Shown: positions 26,508-35,695, counted from the first letter of the stretch. The stretch is 63,797 nt of DNA from Planctomycetota bacterium (GCA_021818445.1 JAKAEB010000019.1:1-63797); one strand, 5' to 3'. Numbers and translations are program-made. The notes: generated by a model from the sequence alone, not told the origin.

Positions 26508-27518
26508 ATGGATGACGGCAGATCACAGCAAAATAAGCCATTGGCCCCCCGGGCCGTATCAGGTGCGCAAGCGGCGACGCAAAACGGTGCTCCGCCGCTG
26601 AAGGGGCCATTGTTCAAGCGTGTAACCATTATCGGCGTGGGTCTGCTGGGAGCATCCTTGGGCATGGCCTTGCGGGCCGGGGCACTGGCGGGGCATGTAA
26701 CAGGTGTTGGCCGACCAGGGTCTGAATCATTAAAAACCGCGTTGCAGCGCGGCGCAGTGGATGAAATTACCACCGATTTAAGCCAAGGCGCTGCCGGTGC
26801 GGATTTAATCATTCTGGCCACTAATATTTCCGCCTTTCCATCGGCCATGAATGTGCTTGCCGAGGCAAGCCGGCCGGATTGCCTGATTACCGATGTCGGC
26901 TCGACCAAGTCGGAAGTGATGCGGATGGCGCGCGAGCGGCTGCCAAATCGCTGTTTTGTCGGTTCGCATCCTATGGCAGGGTCGGAAAAGTCAGGCCCCG
27001 AGAATGCCCGGGCCGATTTGTACCGCGGGGCGCTATGCCTGGTTGTGCCGCCAGAGGATACGGTGCCAGCAGCGGGGGGGCACGCCGGGAAAGCCACGGA
27101 AAGAATTATTACATTCTGGCAGGCTCTCGGGATGCGGACGCACGTTCTCGATTCCGTCACCCATGACCAATGGGTGGCGATTGTGAGCCATGTGCCGCAC
27201 CTGCTGGCGGCCTTGATGGTTAATTTAACGCAGGATAATCCCCCATCGCGCATGGCCGCCGCCGGCGGCTTTGTGGATACCACGCGGGTGGCGTCGGGCA
27301 ACGTCGATATGTGGACGGATATATTGGTATCCAATCGGCAGGCTATTAAATTACAACTATTGCAGATCGCCGAACAGCTTGATGGACTGCATGCCGCGCT
27401 CGACCGCAATGACGCGCCGGCCGTACGGCACTGGCTTTCCAGCGCCAAGGCCATCCGAGATCAGATGCTTATGGATCGCGGTCGCCAGCAAAGCCAACCC
27501 GCTGCGATTAAGCATTGA
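26508..27518 (+). CDS. tyrA: Prephenate dehydrogenase
   Basis: This 336-residue protein converts prephenate to 4-hydroxyphenylpyruvate for tyrosine synthesis. After a ~35-residue low-complexity start it has the NAD motif VTIIGVGLLGASLGMALR, DVGSTKSEVM, VGSHPMAGSEKSG with the catalytic His, and SHVPHLLAALMV. It has no ACT domain. The start has no strong Shine-Dalgarno, so a later start is possible. It lies 42 bases after the FAD oxidoreductase. Confidence 0.9.
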   Translation: MDDGRSQQNKPLAPRAVSGAQAATQNGAPPLKGPLFKRVTIIGVGLLGASLGMALRAGALAGHVTGVGRPGSESLKTALQRGAVDEITTDLSQGAAGADLIILATNISAFPSAMNVLAEASRPDCLITDVGSTKSEVMRMARERLPNRCFVGSHPMAGSEKSGPENARADLYRGALCLVVPPEDTVPAAGGHAGKATERIITFWQALGMRTHVLDSVTHDQWVAIVSHVPHLLAALMVNLTQDNPPSRMAAAGGFVDTTRVASGNVDMWTDILVSNRQAIKLQLLQIAEQLDGLHAALDRNDAPAVRHWLSSAKAIRDQMLMDRGRQQSQPAAIKH

Positions 27519-27786
27519 CGTGCGGGTAATCAAAAATACTTGGCGGGGCAGGACTTCGGGGCGCGGTTGCGAAAATGCATTTGGCGTGGAATCTGTGCAG
27601 CCGTGGTCCGCAACCTTAAACCTGCGACGCTGTGCGTCATGGATTATTGCGCTCACGATTGTCATTGACTTTTAATGCGGTCGCGGCCAGTATTCCAACG
27701 CTTGCCTCCATTCGGAGGCAGTCGTCCGGCACTTTAGCTGCGGCGTGTCGTTAAAAACGTATTTTACATTCTGCAAGGAGCGAGCC

Positions 27787-28383
27787 ATGGGCACGTCCGA
27801 CAATACCGCAACCACCATACGTGACACCACCGCCAACCCGGCAGCGCTGGGCTTACTGGCGTTTGGCCTGACCACGGTACTGCTTAACCTCGCCAACATC
27901 GGTTGCTACCCCCTTAACAGCATGATTCTGGCTATGGGCATTTTTTATGGCGGCATAGCGCAGGTGATTGCCGGCGTGCTTGAGTGGAAAAAGGGCAACA
28001 CCTTCGGCACCACCGCTTTTGTTTCTTATGGTATGTTCTGGCTTACGCTGGTGGCGCTGATTGTGCTGCCCACATGGACGCCTGCCGTCCAAGGCCCCAC
28101 CGCCGCCGGCATGAGCTCGTATCTTTTTGGTTGGGGCATCTTTACGCTGTTTTTATTCATTGGAACATGGAGGCTTAACCGCGCACTGCAGTTCGTATTT
28201 CTTACGCTGACGGTGCTTTTTGCCTTGTTGGCTGTTCAAAAGCTTTGTGGCGGCGATGCGCTGCTGCATACGGCCGGCTATGTCGGCCTCGCCTGCGGCG
28301 GATCGGCCATGTACACAGGCTTTGCAGTTGTGCTTAACGAGGTATACGGCCGCACCGTGCTGCCGATCGGCCCGATGCAATAA
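27787..28383 (+). CDS. GPR1/FUN34/YaaH (SatP-type) acetate/succinate transporter
   Basis: This 198-residue membrane protein has six hydrophobic helices and the family motif TTANPAALGLLAFGLTTVLL (NPxxLGL), then FYGGIAQVIAGVLEWKKGNTFG. Such proteins carry acetate and other short acids through the inner membrane. The ATG at 27787 has AAGGAG six bases upstream; an earlier frame opening at 27745 lacks one. It appears to be a single gene. Confidence 0.9.
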   Translation: MGTSDNTATTIRDTTANPAALGLLAFGLTTVLLNLANIGCYPLNSMILAMGIFYGGIAQVIAGVLEWKKGNTFGTTAFVSYGMFWLTLVALIVLPTWTPAVQGPTAAGMSSYLFGWGIFTLFLFIGTWRLNRALQFVFLTLTVLFALLAVQKLCGGDALLHTAGYVGLACGGSAMYTGFAVVLNEVYGRTVLPIGPMQ

Positions 28384-28729
28384 GATTTTAATTTCGTGGC
28401 GAAATCGTGCCGGGAGATTCTGCTTTAAAAAGATGGACGTGACGTTCACCAGGAAAAACGGCGGATTGAACCGCTGATGGTCGCAGATACCGCGCATTGT
28501 GGCGTACGATGGCAAAAGGCGTGCGCAGTATCTGCGACAGGGCCATCGCTGAACCCGGCGGATAAATTGCCCGCTGTTGCGTGTGGCAACACCGCGTCGC
28601 CAGTGGCCTGGATAACGTCTGCAACAAAACCTGACAAATTGTGTTAAATTGCCTGATTCCCAATTCCTTTCCGGTGGAAATGGGACGGATAGATTTTAGA
28701 CGCATACGAATGGCTTTTAAGGATTGCAT
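28384..28729. other. Intergenic before glyS
   Basis: About 345 bases without a gene. I looked for a T-box leader upstream of glyS and saw neither specifier-like stems nor a terminator. Only the Shine-Dalgarno AAGGA (28719-28723) is clear. Confidence 0.5.
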
Positions 28730-30355
28730 ATGGCCCAGGAATCGGCATCCAAAATGGACAAAATTGTTGCCTTGTGTCGGCGGCGGGCATTTATCTTTCA
28801 ATCCTCCGAGATTTATGGGGGAATCAACGGCTTTTGGGATTATGGCCCCATGGGTGCCGAACTCAAGCGAAATCTAAAAAATGCCTGGTGGAAAGATATT
28901 GTGCAATGCCCATCGGCCGGCCCGGATGGCCGAATATTGGATATGGTTGGGCTGGACAGCACCATCATCATGAATCGCCGCGTGTGGGAGGCATCCGGAC
29001 ATGCCACCGGCTTTAACGACCCCATGGTGGATGACCGCGAGACCAAGCAGCGGTTTCGGGCCGATCATCTTTTTGGTTTGTTCATTGAAAAAACTGATGG
29101 TATCGGCAGCGTTGCCAGTGGCGAATTTCCATTGGTCACCATGGTGGCGTCATCGGCCGGAGAGGCCTTGGAGCTTTTTGAAGCCAATGGGCGCAAATGG
29201 CTGAAAGATGCGGGCATGGCGATGAAAATTGCGTCCTGCGATGCAAGCGGCATTACGCTCGAGAGCCGAGGCACGCCGGTGAAGGGCACCTTGGCAGCGG
29301 TACGTGGCGATTTACTGCGCCAGGCACCGGGCCAGATACCTTCGCCATTTACGCAAAAAGCGGGCGTTTTGACGGAACCCCGGCAGTTTAATCTGATGTT
29401 TAAGACCTACGTGGGCGCATTGCAGGATGATGACTCGATGGCCTATCTGCGGCCCGAAACGGCGCAAGGTATTTTTGCCAACTTCCGCAATGTGACTGAC
29501 ACCTGCCGGGTGAAAGTGCCTTTCGGCATGGCCCAGATTGGCAAGGCCTTTCGCAATGAGGTGACGCCGCGAAATTTCACCTTTCGGTCGCGTGAATTTG
29601 AACAGATGGAAATAGAGTTTTTTATCCATCCAGATTCTGCCGCCGAATGGTACGCATGGTGGCGCGATGCTCGTTACGCATGGTGGCAATCGATCGGTCT
29701 GACGAGTTCCAATTTACAGATGCGGTCGCATGATCGGGATGAATTGGCACACTATGCCAAACTGGGGGCCGGTACCAGTGACATTGAATATCGTTTTCCA
29801 TTTACCGCGCCGGGCTTTGGCGAATTGGAAGGTGTGGCCCATCGGACTGACTTTGACCTACGGCAGCATGCTGAATTTTCTGGCTTGGGGGATAAGCTTA
29901 AATATTTCGACCAGGAGAAAAATGAGCGTTATTTCCCGCATGTTATTGAACCATCGGCAGGTGCCGACCGTGGAACGCTTGCCCTGCTTTGCGAGGCATA
30001 TCACGACGACCCCGAGCGCCCGAGCGGCGTGGTGATGAAATTTCACCCGCGAATGGCACCGATCAAGGCGGCCATTTTCCCCTTGGTTGATAAAGATGGG
30101 ATGCCCGAAATCGCCCATAAACTCTTTGCCGACTTGCGGCAGACATGGAATGTCCAGATGGATATCAAGCAGAATATCGGCAAGCGCTATGCCCGAATGG
30201 ATGAAGTTGGAACACCTTTCTGCTTCACGATCGATACGCAGACGCTGACCGATCAAACCGTTACGGTGCGTTACCGCGATACCTTGGCGCAGGAGCGTAT
30301 CGGCATTGACCATGTGCGGCAATTTTTGTCCGATAAAATGGAAAAAAATCGATAA
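28730..30355 (+). CDS. glyS: Glycyl-tRNA synthetase (single-chain, class II)
   Basis: This 541-residue enzyme charges tRNA-Gly. It is of the homodimeric archaeal/eukaryotic-like type, not the alpha2-beta2 form. It has the YGGINGFWDYGPMGAELK region, YLRPETAQGIFANFRNV (motif 2) and GMAQIGKAFRNEVTPRNFTF, and it ends in the anticodon-binding domain (KQNIGKRYARMDEVGTPFC). The start is ATG 28730 (AAGGA six bases before); a TTG two codons earlier is also in frame. Confidence 0.95.
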   Translation: MAQESASKMDKIVALCRRRAFIFQSSEIYGGINGFWDYGPMGAELKRNLKNAWWKDIVQCPSAGPDGRILDMVGLDSTIIMNRRVWEASGHATGFNDPMVDDRETKQRFRADHLFGLFIEKTDGIGSVASGEFPLVTMVASSAGEALELFEANGRKWLKDAGMAMKIASCDASGITLESRGTPVKGTLAAVRGDLLRQAPGQIPSPFTQKAGVLTEPRQFNLMFKTYVGALQDDDSMAYLRPETAQGIFANFRNVTDTCRVKVPFGMAQIGKAFRNEVTPRNFTFRSREFEQMEIEFFIHPDSAAEWYAWWRDARYAWWQSIGLTSSNLQMRSHDRDELAHYAKLGAGTSDIEYRFPFTAPGFGELEGVAHRTDFDLRQHAEFSGLGDKLKYFDQEKNERYFPHVIEPSAGADRGTLALLCEAYHDDPERPSGVVMKFHPRMAPIKAAIFPLVDKDGMPEIAHKLFADLRQTWNVQMDIKQNIGKRYARMDEVGTPFCFTIDTQTLTDQTVTVRYRDTLAQERIGIDHVRQFLSDKMEKNR

Positions 30356-30563
30356 AATCTAACTAGCGGCGTCAAATACCGTTACGTGTCATAACCGGAA
30401 TATTTTTGATTTTTTTTTGTTTTTAGTTGAAGTTTTTTGAAAGTGTGCTACGATAATGAGTAGCAAGTGCTAGTTGAAAAGTGAAGAGAGAGGAAGTAAT
30501 GTAGCCAATGCGGCAATTTGGTGCCTTCTTTTTTGAGAAATCAAAAAAAAATTTGGTTTGCAT

Positions 30564-30592
30564 TTGTAATGTGTAAGTCTTTGATGTATAAT
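30564..30592 (+). promoter_or_regulatory. Promoter of candidate small RNA
   Basis: TTGTAA (30564-30569), 17 bases and TATAAT (30587-30592) form a near-consensus sigma-70 promoter. The predicted start is about 30599. Confidence 0.7.
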
Positions 30593-30598
30593 ATGAGA

Positions 30599-30717
30599 TA
30601 GATACGGGAGTGACGAAAATAACTAACGAATTCAAGAGACCCGTGTCTTAAATGATCTTGCTCTCTCTCTCCCTCCCCAGGCTGGCGTTCCTTCGGGCCG
30701 CCAGCCTGGTTTTTTTT
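30599..30717 (+). ncRNA. Candidate small RNA
   Basis: About 118 nt from a near-consensus promoter to an intrinsic terminator, lying between two convergent protein genes. The 5' end can form a 9-bp stem (AGATACGGG at 30600-30608 with CCCGTGTCT at 30640-30648, one G-U) closing a ~31-nt loop. A CU-rich stretch (CTCTCTCTCTCCCTCCCC) precedes the terminator hairpin. No open frame with a Shine-Dalgarno is seen. Function is unknown. Confidence 0.6.
30677..30717 (+). terminator. Strong intrinsic terminator of candidate small RNA
   Basis: An 11-bp perfect stem (CCAGGCTGGCG at 30677-30687 with CGCCAGCCTGG at 30699-30709) is followed by eight T residues. There is no T tract on the other strand, so it acts in plus direction only. 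Confidence 0.9.
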
Positions 30718-30931
30718 ATGCGAAGCCCACCCTTCGGCCTCGGCGGGCCTGCCCGCCTGTATGGGGAGCAAATCTGCTGCCAAATGCTTGCTCTGCATTC
30801 AACTTTAGCGAAAAGTTGTCTCAATAACGCTTATAGGGCATCAAATTTGACCATTTTCAGGGGTATGATGTTCGAAGGGACAGATTAGCTGGGCAAGATG
30901 CGCTTTCCAGCGCTAAAACTTTTGGCACCCA

Positions 30932-32662
30932 TCAGGAAACAGAGGATGAATTTGCCGCCGCCGACGTATCGGGCGAGGCGTCGGAACGGCTCTCCAGAAT
31001 GGACCTCAACTTGGCGAGGGCTTTAACTTCTATCTGCCGTACACGAGCCTTGGTAACACCGAAGCGCTCGGCGATTTGCGTGAGGCTTTCCGGTGCCGCT
31101 CCTGCTTCCAGGCCATAATGCAGTGCCAGAAGCGTGCGTTCACGCTGCGGCAATTGTGCAATTGCGTCCACCAATCGGCCTTGAAGCAAAAGCATATCGA
31201 CCGCATCGGGGATGCTTTGTTCTGCCGGGGCCCCAAGCTGATCAAGCAGATCGTCCTGCGAAATGAGCAGGCGATTGGCATTTGATGTCGGCTGACCAAA
31301 ACGATGGGCGTAATTTTTCATCAGCGCGTACGACAGATAGGTGCTGAAGCGCACGTTACGCGAAAAATCAAAAGAATCCGCCGCTCGCATCAGCCACAGG
31401 TTGCCGTCCGATATTAATTCAAGTAAATTTTCATTACTTTGGCAGTGTTTACGCGCCACCATTACCACAATTCGGAGATGGGACTGAAGCAGTTGATTCC
31501 GAATCGCATCCGCCTGAGACAGCAGCGAGGCGACGCCATCGAGTTCCCCGGGACCACAACGAGCCGGATCAATATCCAACTGCCTGCGCCAGGCTTTAAA
31601 TCTCAGATAATTCATACGGCGGAACGCATCAATCACCAGTGGCTGCGGCATGATGGGCTGCCGGAAAGCATCCTGCAGATAGGCAGGCAGGTTGCTGGGA
31701 CGCCGCAGAAGATAGCGCTGCTGGCCATCCTCTAGCGGCTCATTCGCGGCCGCTAGACGGGCCTTGGCCGGCAACTCTTCGAGGATAATCTTGTCGGCGT
31801 CCGCATGTTCAAAAAGCGGGTTGGGGACAAATTTAATATTTACGGCCTTAACCTGTTCCGCTTTGATTTCGGCGACGATCTGCTGAATGTTTTCGGCGCT
31901 GCGGCAATAACGCTTGGCGAGACAGTCAACTGAAATTCCCCGATCAAAACATTCTGAAATCACCCGGCGATCAGCTTCGGTAAGCCGGGCGGGTGAATCG
32001 GGGAACACGGCACTCCATGGGTTCTCCATGTCGTGGCGGCGGATGATCTCGCGGATGGCCTCCGGACTGCGTCCGGTTCGGCGGGCAATGCGGCGCGAGA
32101 TGAGTTTCAGGCAGCAGTGGCATTTGGCCGACATTCGTCGGGCACGGCCAATAATCTGGGCCTTTTCTCTTTCCGGTATCTGTCGATAGCGTGCGGCGTC
32201 GGCCAGCCGTCGTGCATGTCTCTGGCTGAACGCCGCCACCTGCGATTGCCGGAAGCCCACGCGCCGAACACCGTCGGAAAATACATACCGCATGGCAGGT
32301 AGCCCTTGCCGCCGCCAGCGTTGAATGGTTTTGCTCGATACGCCAAATTCGGCCGTCACCTCATCAAGCGTAAGTATTTGCTCCTTGGCATCGGAAGCAT
32401 TGACATCAATGGTGGATGAAATGTATTCAATCAGGCTGGGAAGATCAGCAAGCAAGGCCCGCCCGGCCAAAGTAATGTGTGAATCCGCGCGCGCCCGATA
32501 GCCGGTGATTTTGAACAGGATGTAATCCCACGGGTATTGTTCTTCCGCGTCAATCTCGCTGAGCAGTTCAAGTGCAGCATCCAATTGCTCGCGCCGCTTG
32601 TTAGCGGGCGTGTATGCCAATTGCCGGGCGAGTTCATCGAGTTTTGCGTCTGACCATTTCAA
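30932..32662 (-). CDS. Sigma-70 factor fused to N-terminal MerR-like helix-turn-helix
   Basis: This 576-residue protein has a helical start (1-90) and then a MerR/excisionase-like HTH at 98-145 (TLDEVTAEFGVSSKTIQRWR, GFRQSQVAAF). Two further HTH-like segments lie at ~183-265. Sigma region 2 is at 385-455 (LRIVVMVARKHCQSNENLLE, RFSTYLSYALMKNYAHRF) and region 4 at 500-556 (LPQRERTLLALHYGL, ITQ-like helix ERFGVTKARVRQIE). It should direct RNA polymerase to some promoter set, with the extra HTH perhaps adding DNA contact. It is divergent from accD across a 539-base gap. Confidence 0.8.
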   Translation of the reverse strand: MKWSDAKLDELARQLAYTPANKRREQLDAALELLSEIDAEEQYPWDYILFKITGYRARADSHITLAGRALLADLPSLIEYISSTIDVNASDAKEQILTLDEVTAEFGVSSKTIQRWRRQGLPAMRYVFSDGVRRVGFRQSQVAAFSQRHARRLADAARYRQIPEREKAQIIGRARRMSAKCHCCLKLISRRIARRTGRSPEAIREIIRRHDMENPWSAVFPDSPARLTEADRRVISECFDRGISVDCLAKRYCRSAENIQQIVAEIKAEQVKAVNIKFVPNPLFEHADADKIILEELPAKARLAAANEPLEDGQQRYLLRRPSNLPAYLQDAFRQPIMPQPLVIDAFRRMNYLRFKAWRRQLDIDPARCGPGELDGVASLLSQADAIRNQLLQSHLRIVVMVARKHCQSNENLLELISDGNLWLMRAADSFDFSRNVRFSTYLSYALMKNYAHRFGQPTSNANRLLISQDDLLDQLGAPAEQSIPDAVDMLLLQGRLVDAIAQLPQRERTLLALHYGLEAGAAPESLTQIAERFGVTKARVRQIEVKALAKLRSILESRSDASPDTSAAANSSSVS

Positions 32663-33201
32663 GTCCGCAACTCCTACGCGTGGTACACCCCATATTCTAC
32701 ATCGGTTGGCGCAATTTGGCGAGGCAAAATATTCACCATCGATTCTGATTCTGGGGCATCAGCGGAGAAATGCTCAAATTTTAATAGCCAAGCTGCTTAA
32801 CCTGCGTCTTATAACACACAATTGGCACCGTTGCGAAAAGCTCGGCCGGCCGTAATCCAGCCCAATTTGCGCCACGGCCTTTAGCCTGAATTGGCGCAAA
32901 AAATGGCTGAAAGTTTCGGTGTAAGCGCATGTAATAAAGAAAGTTATGTGGAATATGTGGTTCGGTTGCAGTAGCGGCATAAAACCGGTTGCGATGGCCT
33001 TAACAAATGCTTATCATATTGAATGGTGCAGGGATCATGTGGCACGCTTTGCAGGTGCAGCCTGCTACGATCTACCTGCGAGAGGGGACGGTAATGGGTC
33101 ATTGATCGCCGGCAATTGCCAAGCTCGGCATTGGTTCGATGCGAGGTTGAATCTTCAAGTGTCACGGATGACGCAGAGCTTGTAAAAGGAATGAACGATT
33201 C
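32663..33201. other. Divergent intergenic region with repeated TGGCGCAA motif
   Basis: A gene-free 539 bases between the sigma gene and accD. TGGCGCAA occurs three times (32707, 32864 on the minus strand, 32892), the last two as a perfect 9-bp inverted repeat with 17 bases between. It may be an operator. Promoters could not be fixed. Confidence 0.5.
32866..32900. repeat. Inverted repeat TTTGCGCCA...TGGCGCAAA
   Basis: Arms 32866-32874 and 32892-32900 are perfect inverse copies separated by 17 bases. A related direct copy lies at 32706-32717. It is not followed by T residues, so a terminator is unlikely. Confidence 0.55.
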
Positions 33202-34053
33202 ATGGCTGAACTTACGGAAGTGATCCCCGATAACAACATGCGATTTACAGCAACAAGAAAAAATGTGGATGTACCGGTCGGTCTATGGCTTGGCTGTCCC
33301 GGCTGCACGCGTATGGTTTACCGCAAGGAGATGGAAGAGCAACTCCATTGTTGCCCTTACTGCGGCCATCATTTTCGCGTTAATGCCCGGCAGAGAGTTG
33401 AAATGCTCGTGGACACCGGCAGTTTTGAAGAGAGCGATTCGCAGTTAAAGGTGACCGATCCGCTCGGCTTCAAAGCCAAGAAAGCCTACGCCCAGCAACT
33501 GGAAGAAGCACGCGCCGCCACCGGTTCAGGCGACGCATTGGTCAGCGGTCTTGCCTACATTAAGGGTCGCCGCGTGGTGCTGGCCGTATTGGATTTTTCA
33601 TTTTTGGCCGGTTCCATGGGAACAGTTGTCGGCGAAAAACTTACACGGGCCATTGAAACCGCTACGGACTTGAAACTTCCGCTGATTGTGGTCTCCTGTT
33701 CTGGCGGTGCCCGCATGCAGGAAAGCACCCTTAGTCTGATGCAGATGGCCAAAACATCCGCAGCGCTGGCACGCCATGCCGCCGCCAACCTGCTTTACAT
33801 CAGTCTGCTGACCGATCCGACCACCGGTGGTGTGACCGCAAGTTTCGCCATGCTGGGTGACATCATTTACGCCGAACCCCGCGCCATGATCGGCTTCGCC
33901 GGTCCGCGTACCATTGCCAATACCATCCGCATGGAATTGCCTGAAGGCTTTCAGCGTGCGGAATTCCTCCGGGAAAAAGGATTTGTCGACCGCATTGTTC
34001 CGCGGCAGGAACTTCGCTCGGTTCTGGCTCGCGCCATCGACTACTGCTGCTGA
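33202..34053 (+). CDS. accD: Acetyl-CoA carboxylase carboxyltransferase subunit beta
   Basis: This 283-residue AccD is the partner of AccA in malonyl-CoA formation. The N-terminal zinc ribbon has Cys32-x2-Cys35 and Cys51-x2-Cys54 (GCPGC, CPYCGHH). The core has DFSFLAGSMGTVVGEKLTRA, SCSGGARMQE, DPTTGGVTASFAMLGDI and AEPRAMIGFAGPRTI. It starts after AAGGA (11 bases). Confidence 0.95.
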   Translation: MAELTEVIPDNNMRFTATRKNVDVPVGLWLGCPGCTRMVYRKEMEEQLHCCPYCGHHFRVNARQRVEMLVDTGSFEESDSQLKVTDPLGFKAKKAYAQQLEEARAATGSGDALVSGLAYIKGRRVVLAVLDFSFLAGSMGTVVGEKLTRAIETATDLKLPLIVVSCSGGARMQESTLSLMQMAKTSAALARHAAANLLYISLLTDPTTGGVTASFAMLGDIIYAEPRAMIGFAGPRTIANTIRMELPEGFQRAEFLREKGFVDRIVPRQELRSVLARAIDYCC

Positions 34054-34197
34054 CCCACCCGTTGGCCTCTTTGGATTTTATTGTCGCATCACACCGGTTC
34101 CACTGATTTCTGATCGCGGATACAGCGCAGGTAACCCATCACGTCGGTTGCAATGCGGGAATTGACCTATGCAGGTTTCAAGCCGACAATAGCAAAC

Positions 34198-34938
34198 ATG
34201 TCTGATGAAAAATGGCGGCTGGCGACACATAAAGTTATCGATCTGCTGCGGGCGCGACAGGAAAAGCGGCACCGCGATTTAATCGTCATGTTTTATCTCG
34301 GCATCGTGCTGAGCCTCATTGCACCGGCCTTTCTCGGTACCATTTTTTATTTCATATGGGGCAGTATCGCTGCCAATTTCGGCTGGGTACATCTGTGGTG
34401 GGTGGTGTTTTTTATTCTGGCGGCAGGGATCATGCTCCCTCTGCTTTACCTTCGTGAAAAAAATCAGTTCGACGCGCAGCCGATCATTGTCCGTACCGAC
34501 GCGCGGGGCGAAAAGGTTTTGTACATGGACAAAATTGAAGTTGACCTGCAAAGTTTTGCCGCCTTCGGTGTGAACCTGATCGGCGATGAGGCTGGCGATG
34601 ACAAATGGTTTGTGCGGCCATTTTTCATTGGGCCGCGCATGGTTGCACGCAGCCGACCTCAGCAGCAGATGCTGGGCACCCTTTCATCGACCGCCAACAT
34701 GATGGCCGCGGCTGAAATTTTGACGCATTTGGCCAAGCATCAACATGGGGTGGCCGTGGATGATCTCCCGCTCAATCAAACCCTGCGCAATACCCTGATC
34801 CCAACCTTGGCATATTTGCGACAACTTGGCTGGATCGATATGAAGGCGGACGGAACGCGCGTGTGGTTTGGCGCGGACCAGCGACGTATCATCGATCAGG
34901 CATTACTGGATTGCGGCATCAAGCCCGAACCCATCTAA
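34198..34938 (+). CDS. Unknown membrane protein with winged-helix-like C-terminus
   Basis: This ~246-residue protein has two TM helices near residues 30-85 and then a soluble part ending in a winged-helix-like stretch (AAAEILTHLAKHQHGVAVDD, TLAYLRQLGWIDMKADG). The next gene codes for a protein with the same plan, so they are likely distant paralogs. The start is uncertain: ATG 34198 fits the sequence better, but 34153 is also in frame and neither has a clear ribosome site. I do not recognise a family. Confidence 0.6.
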   Translation: MSDEKWRLATHKVIDLLRARQEKRHRDLIVMFYLGIVLSLIAPAFLGTIFYFIWGSIAANFGWVHLWWVVFFILAAGIMLPLLYLREKNQFDAQPIIVRTDARGEKVLYMDKIEVDLQSFAAFGVNLIGDEAGDDKWFVRPFFIGPRMVARSRPQQQMLGTLSSTANMMAAAEILTHLAKHQHGVAVDDLPLNQTLRNTLIPTLAYLRQLGWIDMKADGTRVWFGADQRRIIDQALLDCGIKPEPI

Positions 34939-34960
34939 GCCGACACAGGGGGCATGTCAC

Positions 34961-35695
34961 ATGGGAACTATCGCACCAACCGATGACGCCACATTCTGGC
35001 TTCACCGGATGCAAATCCGGCGGCGGGCATTGGTCGGAGGGGTCATCCTGCGGGTAATTGGCGGGGCGATCGGTGCACTTGTGACGCCATTGATCGGCTT
35101 TGTCATCGCCATCGGTTTTGGCTATCTGCTGGTAATTTTTGTAATCGTCAACACCACTTCCACCGAGCGTTTCATGATGGTGCTGATCTTTCTTCTCGCA
35201 CTGTACGCCGTCTATCTCGCCATGCTGGCGTGGGCCTTTAGATCGGAATATCAGACGGGCCTGTTTTATTATCAGGGCGCTCAGCACCAGCCACCCGCCG
35301 ACATGATTCGGCAACCCCAATCAAAACCGTTTTTATATGCCCCCATCGGCCTGGATTTGCTCCATGACGATACGCCCGTGGGCATCCTTATGAAGTTGCC
35401 GACATTCTGGGCCAGAATTTTCGCGCGGGCGGCGATCCAATGGCGCATTTATCAATCGGTGAAGCACTACAACCCCATGCCGGCGGCTAAGATATTGGCG
35501 CAATTGGCGCGGCGCGGAGAGGGGATCAAGACGGAGGAACTGGTCGACGAGGGAACGCCCTTGGACACCCTTCATACCCCGCTGAGTTACCTGATGGTGC
35601 TCGATATGATTGGCATCGGGCCGGCCTGGTCTAAAATCTGGCTCAGCCCTGAAGTTCGCCGATCCATCGAAGATATTAAACAATCTGATCATTAA
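34961..35695 (+). CDS. Unknown membrane protein, paralog-like to its upstream neighbour
   Basis: This 244-residue protein has two or three TM helices at ~25-95, then a soluble part ending in a helix-turn-helix-like region (AAKILAQLARRGEGIKTEEL, then PLSYLMVLDMIGIGPAW) that aligns in pattern with the end of the previous protein. The ATG at 34961 follows AGGGGGC, 22 bases after the previous stop. The two probably work together. Function is unknown. Confidence 0.65.
   Translation: MGTIAPTDDATFWLHRMQIRRRALVGGVILRVIGGAIGALVTPLIGFVIAIGFGYLLVIFVIVNTTSTERFMMVLIFLLALYAVYLAMLAWAFRSEYQTGLFYYQGAQHQPPADMIRQPQSKPFLYAPIGLDLLHDDTPVGILMKLPTFWARIFARAAIQWRIYQSVKHYNPMPAAKILAQLARRGEGIKTEELVDEGTPLDTLHTPLSYLMVLDMIGIGPAWSKIWLSPEVRRSIEDIKQSDH

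Larger units (their letters stand above)
30356..30931. other. AT-rich zone between convergent glyS and sigma gene
   Basis: This gene-free stretch of 576 bases is, in its first ~300 bases, distinctly AT-rich compared with its neighbours. It lies between the 3' ends of two convergent genes, so its promoters should serve an RNA gene. It holds the small RNA candidate 30599-30717 with its promoter, and possibly an earlier weak promoter near 30430-30455. Confidence 0.6.

Noticed and set aside
28384-28729. T-box riboswitch before glyS
   Set aside because: No conserved T-box stretch, specifier stem or terminator/antiterminator pair could be found.
30652-30888. Small protein gene over the small RNA terminator
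   Set aside because: No Shine-Dalgarno, and the frame runs through a strong terminator.
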